Source: Myxococcales bacterium (GTDB lineage Bacteria > Myxococcota_A > Polyangia > Polyangiales > Ga0077539). Taken from it: 61,435 bases of DNA. This document shows, in pieces, positions 8,279 to 15,465 of the stretch (position 1 is the stretch's first letter; the number at the start of each line of letters is the position of its first letter). The DNA lies in NCBI GenBank assembly GCA_030652255.1, contig JAUSAZ010000112.1, positions 133,907-195,341 on the forward strand. The letters run 5' to 3'. The position numbers and the translations under genes were made by a program. The notes beneath the pieces are model-generated. The model saw nothing but the letters and a program-made list of their open reading frames with translations, ran no database searches and had not been told where the DNA came from.

Positions 8279-9205
8279 ATGCGCGCCCTCGCCCTCCCGC
8301 TCGTCCTCACCCTCGCCGCGTGCAGCGACCCCGCGCCCGCCGCCACGCCCGCGCGTGACGCCGCAACCGACGCCCCTGCCGACGTCGCAGTCGACGCCCC
8401 TGCCGACGTCGCAGTCGACGACGCGGGCGACCCATGCGCGAGCCGCCCCGCCGACCGCGGCCCCACCTCGGTCTGCGTGCGCCGCGTCGAGGGCCGCGTC
8501 ACCGACCTCGACGGCGCCCCCCTCGCCGGCCGGCCCATCACCGTCTGCGGCCCCGCCTGCTTCCTCGCGATCACCGCCGCCGACGGCTCCTTCCGCGTCG
8601 AGGTCGGCGACTGGATCGACGTCGCCATCTACTCGGTGCAGGCCCACGGCCGGCCCGATTACGCGTCGGTGTATGTCCCGCTCGCCGCGCCGATCGCCGA
8701 CGTCGCCCGCCTCCCCGAGGCGATGGCCCTGCCCCGCTACGACGCCCCGGGCCCCGAGCTCCCCGACGGCGCCGCGGGCGGCACCGTCTCCAGTGGCGGC
8801 GTCACCCTCACCATCGCCCCTGGCACGCGCCTCGAGCTCGACCTCGAGGACGTCGACCTCGGCCCCCTCGGCCGCCGGCTGCGCGTCGCCCCGGTGCCCG
8901 TCGAGCGCGCCCCCGCGGCCCTCGTCGAGGCGGCCCCCTCGGCCCTCTACGCCCTCGCGCCCTTCGCGCTCCTCGCGTCGCGCCCCATCGGCGTGACCCT
9001 CCCCAACCGCGCGGGCCTCGCGCCCGGCACGGCCGTGGAGTTCATCGCCCTCGGCGTCGAGCCCTTCACACCGCCCATCAACGCCGGCTCGGCCTTGGTG
9101 GCCGCCCTCGGCCGCGTCTCCGACGACGGCGCCACCGTCACCACCGCGCCCGACGAAGGCCTTCGCACCCTCAGCTGGATCGGTTACCGTCCGAGGAGCC
9201 CATGA
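8279..9205 (+). CDS. Lipoprotein with carboxypeptidase-regulatory-like domain
   Basis: A 308-residue exported lipoprotein. The chosen ATG gives MRALALPLVLTLAACSD, with a lipobox Cys at residue 15; an ATG eight codons upstream is also open. An Asp/Ala/Val linker with a perfect 24-base tandem duplication (DAPADVAV twice) follows. Residues of about 65-125 (VEGRVTDLDGAPLAGRPITVC... DGSFRVEVG) look like the Ig-like regulatory fold found in carboxypeptidases and TonB-dependent receptors. The rest is unassigned. Its stop overlaps the start of the selenoprotein candidate in ATGA, so the two are translationally coupled. Confidence 0.8.
   Translation: MRALALPLVLTLAACSDPAPAATPARDAATDAPADVAVDAPADVAVDDAGDPCASRPADRGPTSVCVRRVEGRVTDLDGAPLAGRPITVCGPACFLAITAADGSFRVEVGDWIDVAIYSVQAHGRPDYASVYVPLAAPIADVARLPEAMALPRYDAPGPELPDGAAGGTVSSGGVTLTIAPGTRLELDLEDVDLGPLGRRLRVAPVPVERAPAALVEAAPSALYALAPFALLASRPIGVTLPNRAGLAPGTAVEFIALGVEPFTPPINAGSALVAALGRVSDDGATVTTAPDEGLRTLSWIGYRPRSP
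8369..8416 (+). repeat. Perfect 24-base tandem duplication in lipoprotein linker
   Basis: Two exact copies of a 24-base unit (8369-8392 and 8393-8416) encode DAPADVAV twice in the linker of the 8279 lipoprotein. It is in frame and is probably a slippage expansion of the linker with no effect on the folded domain. Confidence 0.85.
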
Positions 9206-9942
9206 CCCACCTCTCCCGCTGCATCGCCGCGTGTCTTCTCGTCGCCGCGTGCAGCAGCGATCCCGCCGCGCCCGAGGCCGATGCCATGGTCGCCGACGTG
9301 GCCGTCGCGGATGTCCCCGCCGACCTCGGCGCTCCCTCCGACACCCCCGTCGCCGTCGACGCCCCCGTCGCCATCGACGCGCCTGGGGAGGTCGACGCCT
9401 CGGCCCCGGCGTACCCCGACGGCCCCTACGGCAACCGCATGGGCAGCGTGCTCGCCAACCTCACCTGGCAGGGCTACGTCAACCCCACCGGCGAGGCGAT
9501 CTCCAACACGCTCCCGTACACCACCACCTCGCTCCAGGCGCTGCGCGGCAGCGGGCGGGGGTACGCCATGGTGCACGTCAGCGAGTTCCTTTGACCCGGT
9601 TGTCGTAACGCGGCCCGTGATCTGGCTGCGCAAGGACGGACGGTGCTCGACGCTGGCGGGGTGATCGTGGAGGTGCTCGCGTCCAACGCCAACGCGCCGC
9701 CCACACGCAACAACCTCAACTCGTGGATCACCACCTTCGGGCTCCCGGTGACCGCCCTCATCGACCCGTCGGGCGTGGGCACGCGCACGCTCAACACCTA
9801 CGGGGTCCGCGAGAGCACCTTCATCGTCGACCTCGCCACCATGGTGGTGGTCTTCAAGGTCAACGGGGCGGTCGCGGGCGTCGGGCCCTCGGGCGTCGCC
9901 CAGGCCATTCCCCGGATGCTCGAGCTCCTCGGTGCTCCCTGA
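9202..9942 (+). CDS. Thioredoxin-like lipoprotein, probable selenoprotein (in-frame TGA)
   Basis: A 246-residue protein if the TGA at 9592-9594 (codon 131) is read as selenocysteine. The start overlaps the upstream lipoprotein stop (ATGA). The N terminus MTHLSRCIAACLLVAACSS gives a lipobox, followed by a Val/Asp/Ala linker to about residue 73. Before the TGA the frame reads YAMVHVSEFL. After it, the same frame continues PGCRNAARDLAAQG and on through GGVIVEVLAS, WITTFGLPVTALIDPSG and YGVRESTFIVD to a TAA-free end at 9942. These are the strands and helices of a thioredoxin/peroxiredoxin-like fold. The TGA falls where the first redox Cys is expected, giving U-P-G-C. A SECIS-like hairpin follows. 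The alternative is a Cys-to-stop point mutation or sequencing error. No selA, selB, selC or selD gene is in the window. Confidence 0.72.
9592..9630 (+). promoter_or_regulatory. Candidate bacterial SECIS element after in-frame TGA
   Basis: The TGA occupies 9592-9594. A hairpin follows: stem 9609-9615 pairs with 9624-9630 in seven consecutive pairs, including one G-U, around an eight-base loop CGUGAUCU. The loop begins 22 bases after the TGA and has G at its second position. These features fit the general bacterial SECIS layout (short stem, small apical loop with an early G, set distance from UGA). The stem lies inside coding sequence, as bacterial SECIS elements do. This was folded by eye only. 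Confidence 0.55.
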
Positions 9943-9996
9943 GGAGACCGTCAGAGTCCTGTCACCCCTTGGGTGGCGGTGGTAGCATGGCGGCGA

Positions 9997-11895
9997 ATGT
10001 CGGCCGATTCCGTGCGATCTACGTCGAGCGCCGGTGTGCGACGATTGGGTCGCTACACGCTGCGTTACCGTATCGCGCAGGGCGGCATGGCCTCGGTGTA
10101 CCTCGCGCAGCTCAGCGGCTCCGCGGGCTTCGAGAAGTGGATCGCCGTGAAGACGATCCACCCCCACATCGCCACGAGCACGCGCTTCGTGAACATGTTC
10201 CTCGACGAGGCGAGGCTGGCGTCGCAGCTCGACCACCCCAACCTCTGCTCGGTCTTCGACTTCGGCGAAGACCGCGGCACGTGGTTCATCGCGATGGAGT
10301 ACCTGCACGGCGAGACCTTCGGGGTCGTCGCGCGCACCGGGTGGAGCACCGCGCAGCCGCCGCCGTACGTGATGGTCGCGCGCATCCTGGCCGACGCCGC
10401 GCGGGGCCTGCACGCCGCCCACGAGCTGCGCCTCCCGTCGGGTGAAAACGCCGGCGTGGTGCACCGCGACGTGTCGCCGGAGAACATCTTCGTCACCTAC
10501 GCCGGCCCCACCAAGATCGTGGACTTCGGCGTCGCCCGCTGGAAGTCCCAGTCGCAAGACCGCACCGTCGCCGGCGAGCTCAAGGGCAAGATCGCGTACA
10601 TGTGCCCCGAGCAGCTGCGCGAAGAGCCGGTCGACCGGCGCGCGGACATCTGGTCGCTCGGCGTGGTGCTCTGGGAGGTCACCGTCGGCCGCCGGCTGTT
10701 CCGCCGAAAGACCGACGCCGCCAGCGTGTACGCCGTCCTCAACGACCACGTCCCCCGCCCGACGCGCTTCCGCCCCGACTACCCCGCGGCGCTCGCGGCC
10801 ATCGTGGCGAAGGCCCTGGAGCGCGACCGCACCCGGCGCTACCCGACCGCCCTCGACTTCGCCCGCGCGCTCGAGCAGTGGCTCGCCAGCACCGGCAAGC
10901 CCGCCGGCACCGGCGAGGTCAGCGAGTACATGCACTCGCTCTTCGCCGAGCAGATCGCCGTGCGCGAGCGGCTGCTCCGCACCAACTACCTCGAGGCCCC
11001 GCTCGAGGAGGTCTCCGAGGTCTGGCGCAGCGCCCCCATCGACCCGGCGGAGCTCGACGTCTCCCCGGTCGAGCTCATCCCCACGGCCCGCCCGCGCTCC
11101 GCGGTCGACCTCAGCGAGGAGGCCACCCTCCTCAGCCCCGACCGCTCCCTCCGCCGATCGTCCGCCCCGCCGGCCCCGCTCGTTCCCACCCCGAGCTCCA
11201 GCCCCCCCATCCCCTTGCGCACGGCGCGCGGCGCCTACCAGCTCGGGCCCGCGTCCCACACCAGCGCCTCCTACCGCGCCGCCCAGAACGCGCGGCTCCC
11301 CGCCTGGCGCCGCCGCGGCGTGCCCAGCCTGGCCGCCGGCGGATTACTCATCCTGGTAAGCCTCCTGGTCATCTCCTACGCGATCAACCAGAGCCCGCCG
11401 GTCGACCCGCCGCCCGCTCCACCGCGCGCGCCGCGGCCCATCGTCTCGGTGCCCTCACCCGGCGTCCCATCGCCGCCCGTCCCCCCGCCGCCCGCGCTCG
11501 TCGTCCCGCCGCCCGCGCTCGTCATCCCGCCGCCCGTGGTCGCTCCACCACCGTCCCCGCCGGTCGCTCGCCGCACGCGGGTCGCCCGGGCCGTGGTGCG
11601 CGCCGCGCCGCGGTCGCCGTCCCACGCCGCAGCTGACGCCGGCGATGCCCTCGCGGAGATCACCGCCGCGTCGCCGCCCGGCTACCTCACCTTCATCGCG
11701 ACGCCCGACGCGGAGGTCTTCGAGGGCAGCCGCTCGCTCGGCCGCACGCCGATGACCGACCGGGCCATCCCCGCGGGTCGCCACACCTTCCGCTTCGTTC
11801 CGGGCGACGGGCTCGACTCGCAGACCGTGCACGTCAACGTGCAGCCCGGCGGCAGCTCCGTCGTCGAGATGCGCTGGCAGCCCACCGCCCCGTAG
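9997..11895 (+). CDS. Serine/threonine protein kinase with transmembrane and PEGA-like C-terminal domain
   Basis: A 632-residue Hanks-type kinase. Visible features are the glycine loop IAQGGMASVYLA, catalytic Lys 52 (AVKTI), the loop HRDVSPEN (Asp 158) and DFG (Asp 176). The HRD loop reads SPEN rather than KPEN, a common myxobacterial variant. After the kinase domain come a Ser/Pro-rich linker, one membrane helix at about residues 445-465 (LAAGGLLILVSLLVISYAIN), a long Pro-rich stretch and a C-terminal PEGA-like domain (GYLTFIATPDAEVFEGSRSLGRTP). The kinase domain should face the cytoplasm. A GTG eight codons upstream is open but less likely. Signal and targets are unknown. Confidence 0.88.
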   Translation: MSADSVRSTSSAGVRRLGRYTLRYRIAQGGMASVYLAQLSGSAGFEKWIAVKTIHPHIATSTRFVNMFLDEARLASQLDHPNLCSVFDFGEDRGTWFIAMEYLHGETFGVVARTGWSTAQPPPYVMVARILADAARGLHAAHELRLPSGENAGVVHRDVSPENIFVTYAGPTKIVDFGVARWKSQSQDRTVAGELKGKIAYMCPEQLREEPVDRRADIWSLGVVLWEVTVGRRLFRRKTDAASVYAVLNDHVPRPTRFRPDYPAALAAIVAKALERDRTRRYPTALDFARALEQWLASTGKPAGTGEVSEYMHSLFAEQIAVRERLLRTNYLEAPLEEVSEVWRSAPIDPAELDVSPVELIPTARPRSAVDLSEEATLLSPDRSLRRSSAPPAPLVPTPSSSPPIPLRTARGAYQLGPASHTSASYRAAQNARLPAWRRRGVPSLAAGGLLILVSLLVISYAINQSPPVDPPPAPPRAPRPIVSVPSPGVPSPPVPPPPALVVPPPALVIPPPVVAPPPSPPVARRTRVARAVVRAAPRSPSHAAADAGDALAEITAASPPGYLTFIATPDAEVFEGSRSLGRTPMTDRAIPAGRHTFRFVPGDGLDSQTVHVNVQPGGSSVVEMRWQPTAP

Positions 11896-11904
11896 GCGTC
11901 GCCT

Positions 11905-13332
11905 TCAGTGCCCCGCGGCGGCCGAGCGCTGCGGGGTGGCGTTCCAGAGCCGCAGCGCCAGCACGAAGCCGATGACGGCCACCGGGAGCATCGCGGCGGG
12001 CCAGGTCCACCAGTTGGCCGGGTCGCCCGCGGGCGCCCCCTTCGGGAGCACGCGCCCCAGCACCAGCGCCTCGGCGGCAGTGCCCAGGTACACGAAGCCG
12101 TCGATCACCCCGACCACCACGCCCACGTTGCGCTTCCCGCCGAAGTCCATGCTCGCGGTGCCCGAGAGCATCCCGTGCACGCCGATGATGGCCATGGACA
12201 TCAGCACCACGACCCAGCCCACGGCGGGCGAGCCCATGGTCACGAACATCATCCCGGCGCCGGCGATCATGGCCCCGTAGAGCACCGCCGACACCGGGCC
12301 CCGCCGCGACTGGAACACCCGGTCGGAGATGATCCCCGCCACGATGCCGCCGGTGATGCCGGCGATGCAGAGCAGCAGGCCCCAGTGCCCCGCGACGAAG
12401 TCCGCCGCGCGGTGCACGTCCTTCGTGAAGGGCTTGTAATACTGCATGATCGCGTTGCGGAGGTACCCGCTACAGAACTCGATGGCCGCGATGGTCATGA
12501 TGGCCGGGCTGCGCACCATGCGCTTCACGATGTCGCCCAGCGGGAGCTTCTGCCCCATCGGTCCGGACGAGGCATCGCCGAGGTCGAAGTCGTCGTGGCC
12601 GGCGCCGCCGGGGGTGTCCTTCACGAGCACCAGGTCGAGCAGGGCGAAGACGGCGAGCAGGGCGGCGGGCACGAAGAAGACGTTGTGCGTGCCGAAGCTG
12701 CGCTGGATGAAGCTGCACCAGTCGAAGGCGAAGTAGAGCCCCAGGGAGATGAGGATCCCGAAGATGCCGCCGAAGGTGCCCCGCTCCTTCATGTGGAACC
12801 ACGCGGAGTTGACCTTCACGATCGCCACCGCGCCGAAGCTCTGGAAGTACATGTTGAGCGAGTAGAGGACGTAGAAGGGCAGCAGCAGGGCCTCGCGCTG
12901 CGCCGGGGGCACGACGCCGCCCACCTGCGCGCGCATCACGAGCAGGCCCATGAGCACGTTGGCGACGAGCGCGCCCACGGCGGCCAGGATGATGGTGCGC
13001 TTGCCGCCGATGCGGTCCGTCAGCGGCCCGTTGATGAGGAACGAGAAGCCGTAGGTGAGCGTGCCGAAGAAGTAGATGTGCGAGAAGGCGTCCTTCTCGA
13101 AGAGGGAGTTGGCGTTGGTGACCGGGCCGATGCAGGCGTTGAGGTTATACCTGGCCATGTAAAGAAAGGCGTAGGTGAGCCCCACCGGCAGCCAGTTGCG
13201 CACGCGCCGCGCGCGGAAGGCCTGGGAGTGCTGGAGGTCGGCCTTCGGCAGCCGCGACACCACGAGGGTGATGACCGCAAGCAGCGCGACGATCGGGAGG
13301 AGTTCGCGAACCCACTGGGGAAGGTGTTCCAT
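11905..13332 (-). CDS. MFS transporter, organophosphate:phosphate antiporter-like
   Basis: A 475-residue inner-membrane transporter of the major facilitator superfamily with about 12 predicted helices. The first conserved block, YMARYNLNACIGPVTNA, and the loop GPLTDRIGGKR match the organophosphate:phosphate antiporter (GlpT/UhpC) branch. A cytoplasmic loop of about 35 residues (GGAGHDDFDLGDASSG) separates the two halves. The start MEHLPQW was chosen; an ATG seven codons upstream is open. It is convergent with the kinase and divergent from the CYTH gene. The substrate is probably a phosphorylated sugar or glycerol phosphate, by family. Confidence 0.85.
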   Translation of the reverse strand: MEHLPQWVRELLPIVALLAVITLVVSRLPKADLQHSQAFRARRVRNWLPVGLTYAFLYMARYNLNACIGPVTNANSLFEKDAFSHIYFFGTLTYGFSFLINGPLTDRIGGKRTIILAAVGALVANVLMGLLVMRAQVGGVVPPAQREALLLPFYVLYSLNMYFQSFGAVAIVKVNSAWFHMKERGTFGGIFGILISLGLYFAFDWCSFIQRSFGTHNVFFVPAALLAVFALLDLVLVKDTPGGAGHDDFDLGDASSGPMGQKLPLGDIVKRMVRSPAIMTIAAIEFCSGYLRNAIMQYYKPFTKDVHRAADFVAGHWGLLLCIAGITGGIVAGIISDRVFQSRRGPVSAVLYGAMIAGAGMMFVTMGSPAVGWVVVLMSMAIIGVHGMLSGTASMDFGGKRNVGVVVGVIDGFVYLGTAAEALVLGRVLPKGAPAGDPANWWTWPAAMLPVAVIGFVLALRLWNATPQRSAAAGH

Positions 13333-13428
13333 GGCGTCGGTGGCGCGGAGCATCGCACCATCGGACGATTGCGTGGGATACCCTTCCCACGCCGCCCGGC
13401 CGGGCGTGTATCGTCCCCGACAGCTGCC

Positions 13429-13905
13429 ATGGGGACCGAGATCGAACGCAAGTTCCTGGTCGATGTTGCTCGCCTGCCGCGCGAGGCGCTGCGGGAGGGC
13501 TCACGCTTCGTGCAGGGCTACCTCTCGCTCTCGCCCACGGTGCGGGTGCGGGTGAGCGAGCGCCCGGGCCTCCCCACCGAGGCGTGGATCACCGTGAAGG
13601 GCCCCGGTGGTTTGATGCGCGCGGAGTACGAGTACGCCATCCCCGTCGACGACGCGCGGGCCATGGTGCTGCTCTGCGTGGCCTCGCTGCGCAAGACGCG
13701 CTTCCGGGTGCTGGTGGGCGACCACGTGTGGGACCTCGACCAGTACCACGACCGCTACGAGGGCCTGTGGATCGCGGAGATCGAGCTCGACGAGCCCGAC
13801 GAGGACTTCACCCGCCCGGCGTGGGTCACCGATGAGGTCACCGACGACCCGGCGTACACCAACGCGGCCATCGCCCTCGGCTCGCTCCCGACGCCCGCCC
13901 GCTGA
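13429..13905 (+). CDS. CYTH domain protein (adenylate cyclase/triphosphatase family)
   Basis: A 158-residue single-domain CYTH protein. The defining ExExK motif is the start of the protein: EIERKFLV at residues 4-11. Further triphosphate-tunnel residues are seen in RVRVSER, TVKGPG, YEYAIP, KTRFRV, WDLDQYHDRYEGLWIAEIEL. Bacterial members of this length are usually inorganic triphosphatases, less often adenylate cyclases. The function here is inferred. It lies 64 bases before the HAD gene, both running the same way. Confidence 0.88.
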   Translation: MGTEIERKFLVDVARLPREALREGSRFVQGYLSLSPTVRVRVSERPGLPTEAWITVKGPGGLMRAEYEYAIPVDDARAMVLLCVASLRKTRFRVLVGDHVWDLDQYHDRYEGLWIAEIELDEPDEDFTRPAWVTDEVTDDPAYTNAAIALGSLPTPAR

Positions 13906-13969
13906 GCGCCCCTGGGTCGTCGCCGTCGACCCGTGGAAGCTTCGGCCGATCCCGTGTACACCCGCGCGC

Positions 13970-14680
13970 GTGAATCACCCGCTGCAGACGATCCTCGACG
14001 AGATTGACGCCCGCCACCGCGCCGGCGAGCGCCCCGTGGTCATCTTCGACCTCGACGGAACCCTCTACGACAACCGCCCGCGCACCATCCGCATCGTGCA
14101 CGCGCTCGCCGCCGCGCTCCCGCCGGAGTGTGACCGCGACGCGGCGATCATCCGCGCGCTCGGCCCCGGCGACCTCCGCTACCGCCTCGACGACACCCTC
14201 CGCCCGCTGGGCGTCTCCGAGGACGTGATCACCCTGGCGAAGGAGCGCTGGTTCCGCCGCTTCTTCACCGACACGGCCTGCGCCGACGACGTGCCCGTCC
14301 GCGGCGCCGCGCCCTTCGTGCAGCGCTGCTTCCACCGCGGCGCGACGGTGGTCTACCTCACGGGCCGCGACATCCCCGGCATGCTGGTGGGCACGGTGCG
14401 CACCCTCCGCGACGACGGCTTCCCCATCGGGCAGCCGCGCGTCGAGCTGGTGCTCAAGCCCACCTTCGAGGAAGACGACACGGGCTTCAAGCGCCGCATG
14501 CTCGACCCCATGAGCGAGCTCGGCACCATCGTGGCCACCTTCGAGAACGAGCCCGGCAACTGCAACCTCTTCCATCACCGCTGGCCTGCGAGCCACTCGG
14601 TGCTCATCGAGACGCAGTTCGCACCCGGCGCCCCGGACCTCGAGCCCGGCTGTCTCCGCGTCCCCGACTTCTCCCTCTGA
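13970..14680 (+). CDS. HAD superfamily hydrolase
   Basis: A 236-residue haloacid dehalogenase-like phosphatase. Motif I is VIFDLDGTLYDN with catalytic Asp 27 and Asp 29. Motif II is VVYLTGRD. The motif III Lys region and the acid pair of motif IV are in TFENEPGNCNLF. The start is a GTG set by family length; no ATG precedes the DLDGT motif in this frame. A long cap domain lies between motifs I and II. It is cytoplasmic with unknown substrate. It precedes phnC by 14 bases, so co-transcription with the transporter is likely. Confidence 0.85.
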   Translation: MNHPLQTILDEIDARHRAGERPVVIFDLDGTLYDNRPRTIRIVHALAAALPPECDRDAAIIRALGPGDLRYRLDDTLRPLGVSEDVITLAKERWFRRFFTDTACADDVPVRGAAPFVQRCFHRGATVVYLTGRDIPGMLVGTVRTLRDDGFPIGQPRVELVLKPTFEEDDTGFKRRMLDPMSELGTIVATFENEPGNCNLFHHRWPASHSVLIETQFAPGAPDLEPGCLRVPDFSL

Positions 14681-14694
14681 CCCCGATACCACCG

Positions 14695-15465
14695 ATGACC
14701 GCCGCGGTTCGCCTCGAGTCATTGCGGAAGGTGTTCCCAGACGGCACCGTCGGCCTCGACGACGTCAGCCTGGAGGTCCCCGCCGGGGAGTTCGTGGCCA
14801 TCCTCGGGCGCTCGGGGGCCGGCAAGAGCACCCTGTTGCGCTGCGCCAGCCGGCTCGTCGAGCCCACCTCCGGGCGCTCGTTCATCGGCGACCTCGAGGT
14901 CACCGGCGCCCGCGGCCGCGCCCTCGCCAAGGCGCGCGCCCGCGCGGGCTTCGTGTTCCAGCAGTTCAACCTGGTGCGCTCGTACACGTCGCTCGAAAAC
15001 GTCCTCATCGCCCGCATCTCCCACAACGGCTGGCTCCGCGGGCTCATCGGCCTCTGGACCCCGCACGACCACGAGGTCGCCCGCCGCTGCCTCGACGAGG
15101 TCGGGCTCAGCGCCAAGATCGACACCCCCGTCCGCTCGCTGTCCGGGGGACAGCAGCAGCGCGTCGCCGTCGCGCGCGCCTTCGCGCAGGAGCCCTCGGC
15201 CCTCTTCGCCGACGAGCCCACGGCCTCGCTCGACCCCAACCTCGCGGCCACCGTCCTGGCGATGCTCAAGGACTACGGCAAGGCCCGCGGCGTGCCGGTG
15301 CTGGTCAACGTGCACACCATCGAGCACGCCCGCCGTTACGCCGACCGCATCGTCGGGCTCTCCGCGGGCCGCGTGGTGCATGACGGCCCCGCGAGCGAGC
15401 TCACCGACGAGGCCGTCGCCGCCATCTACGCCGCCCCCCGCGCCGCCGCCCCGGAGGACCATTGA
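14695..15465 (+). CDS. phnC: Phosphonate-type ABC transporter ATP-binding protein
   Basis: A 256-residue ABC ATPase. The Walker A motif GRSGAGKST has Lys 44. The signature is LSGGQQQR and the Walker B stretch is ALFADEPTASLDP. The Q-loop region reads FVFQQFNLV. It is most similar to PhnC, and its neighbour encodes PhnD and PhnE parts. It energises uptake of phosphonate, phosphite or a related oxyanion at the inner membrane. Its stop overlaps the next gene's TTG start (TTGA), showing tight coupling. No C-P lyase or other catabolic gene is in the window. Confidence 0.9.
   Translation: MTAAVRLESLRKVFPDGTVGLDDVSLEVPAGEFVAILGRSGAGKSTLLRCASRLVEPTSGRSFIGDLEVTGARGRALAKARARAGFVFQQFNLVRSYTSLENVLIARISHNGWLRGLIGLWTPHDHEVARRCLDEVGLSAKIDTPVRSLSGGQQQRVAVARAFAQEPSALFADEPTASLDPNLAATVLAMLKDYGKARGVPVLVNVHTIEHARRYADRIVGLSAGRVVHDGPASELTDEAVAAIYAAPRAAAPEDH

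Noticed and set aside
9592..9594. TGA taken as the true end of a 130-residue lipoprotein, with the downstream frame as a separate gene
   Set aside because: The downstream frame has no start codon with a ribosome site, is in the same frame, and completes a thioredoxin-like fold. A single readthrough gene explains both halves.
9973..9997. GTG at 9973 as the start of the first Ser/Thr kinase
   Set aside because: It would add eight residues without family support. The ATG at 9997 gives a normal N terminus, though neither has a strong ribosome site.
11440..11560. Repeated CCGCCCGCGCTCGTC-like units as a possible CRISPR or minisatellite
   Set aside because: The units code the proline-rich outer tail of the Ser/Thr kinase and are not separated by spacers. 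No CRISPR array was seen in the window.
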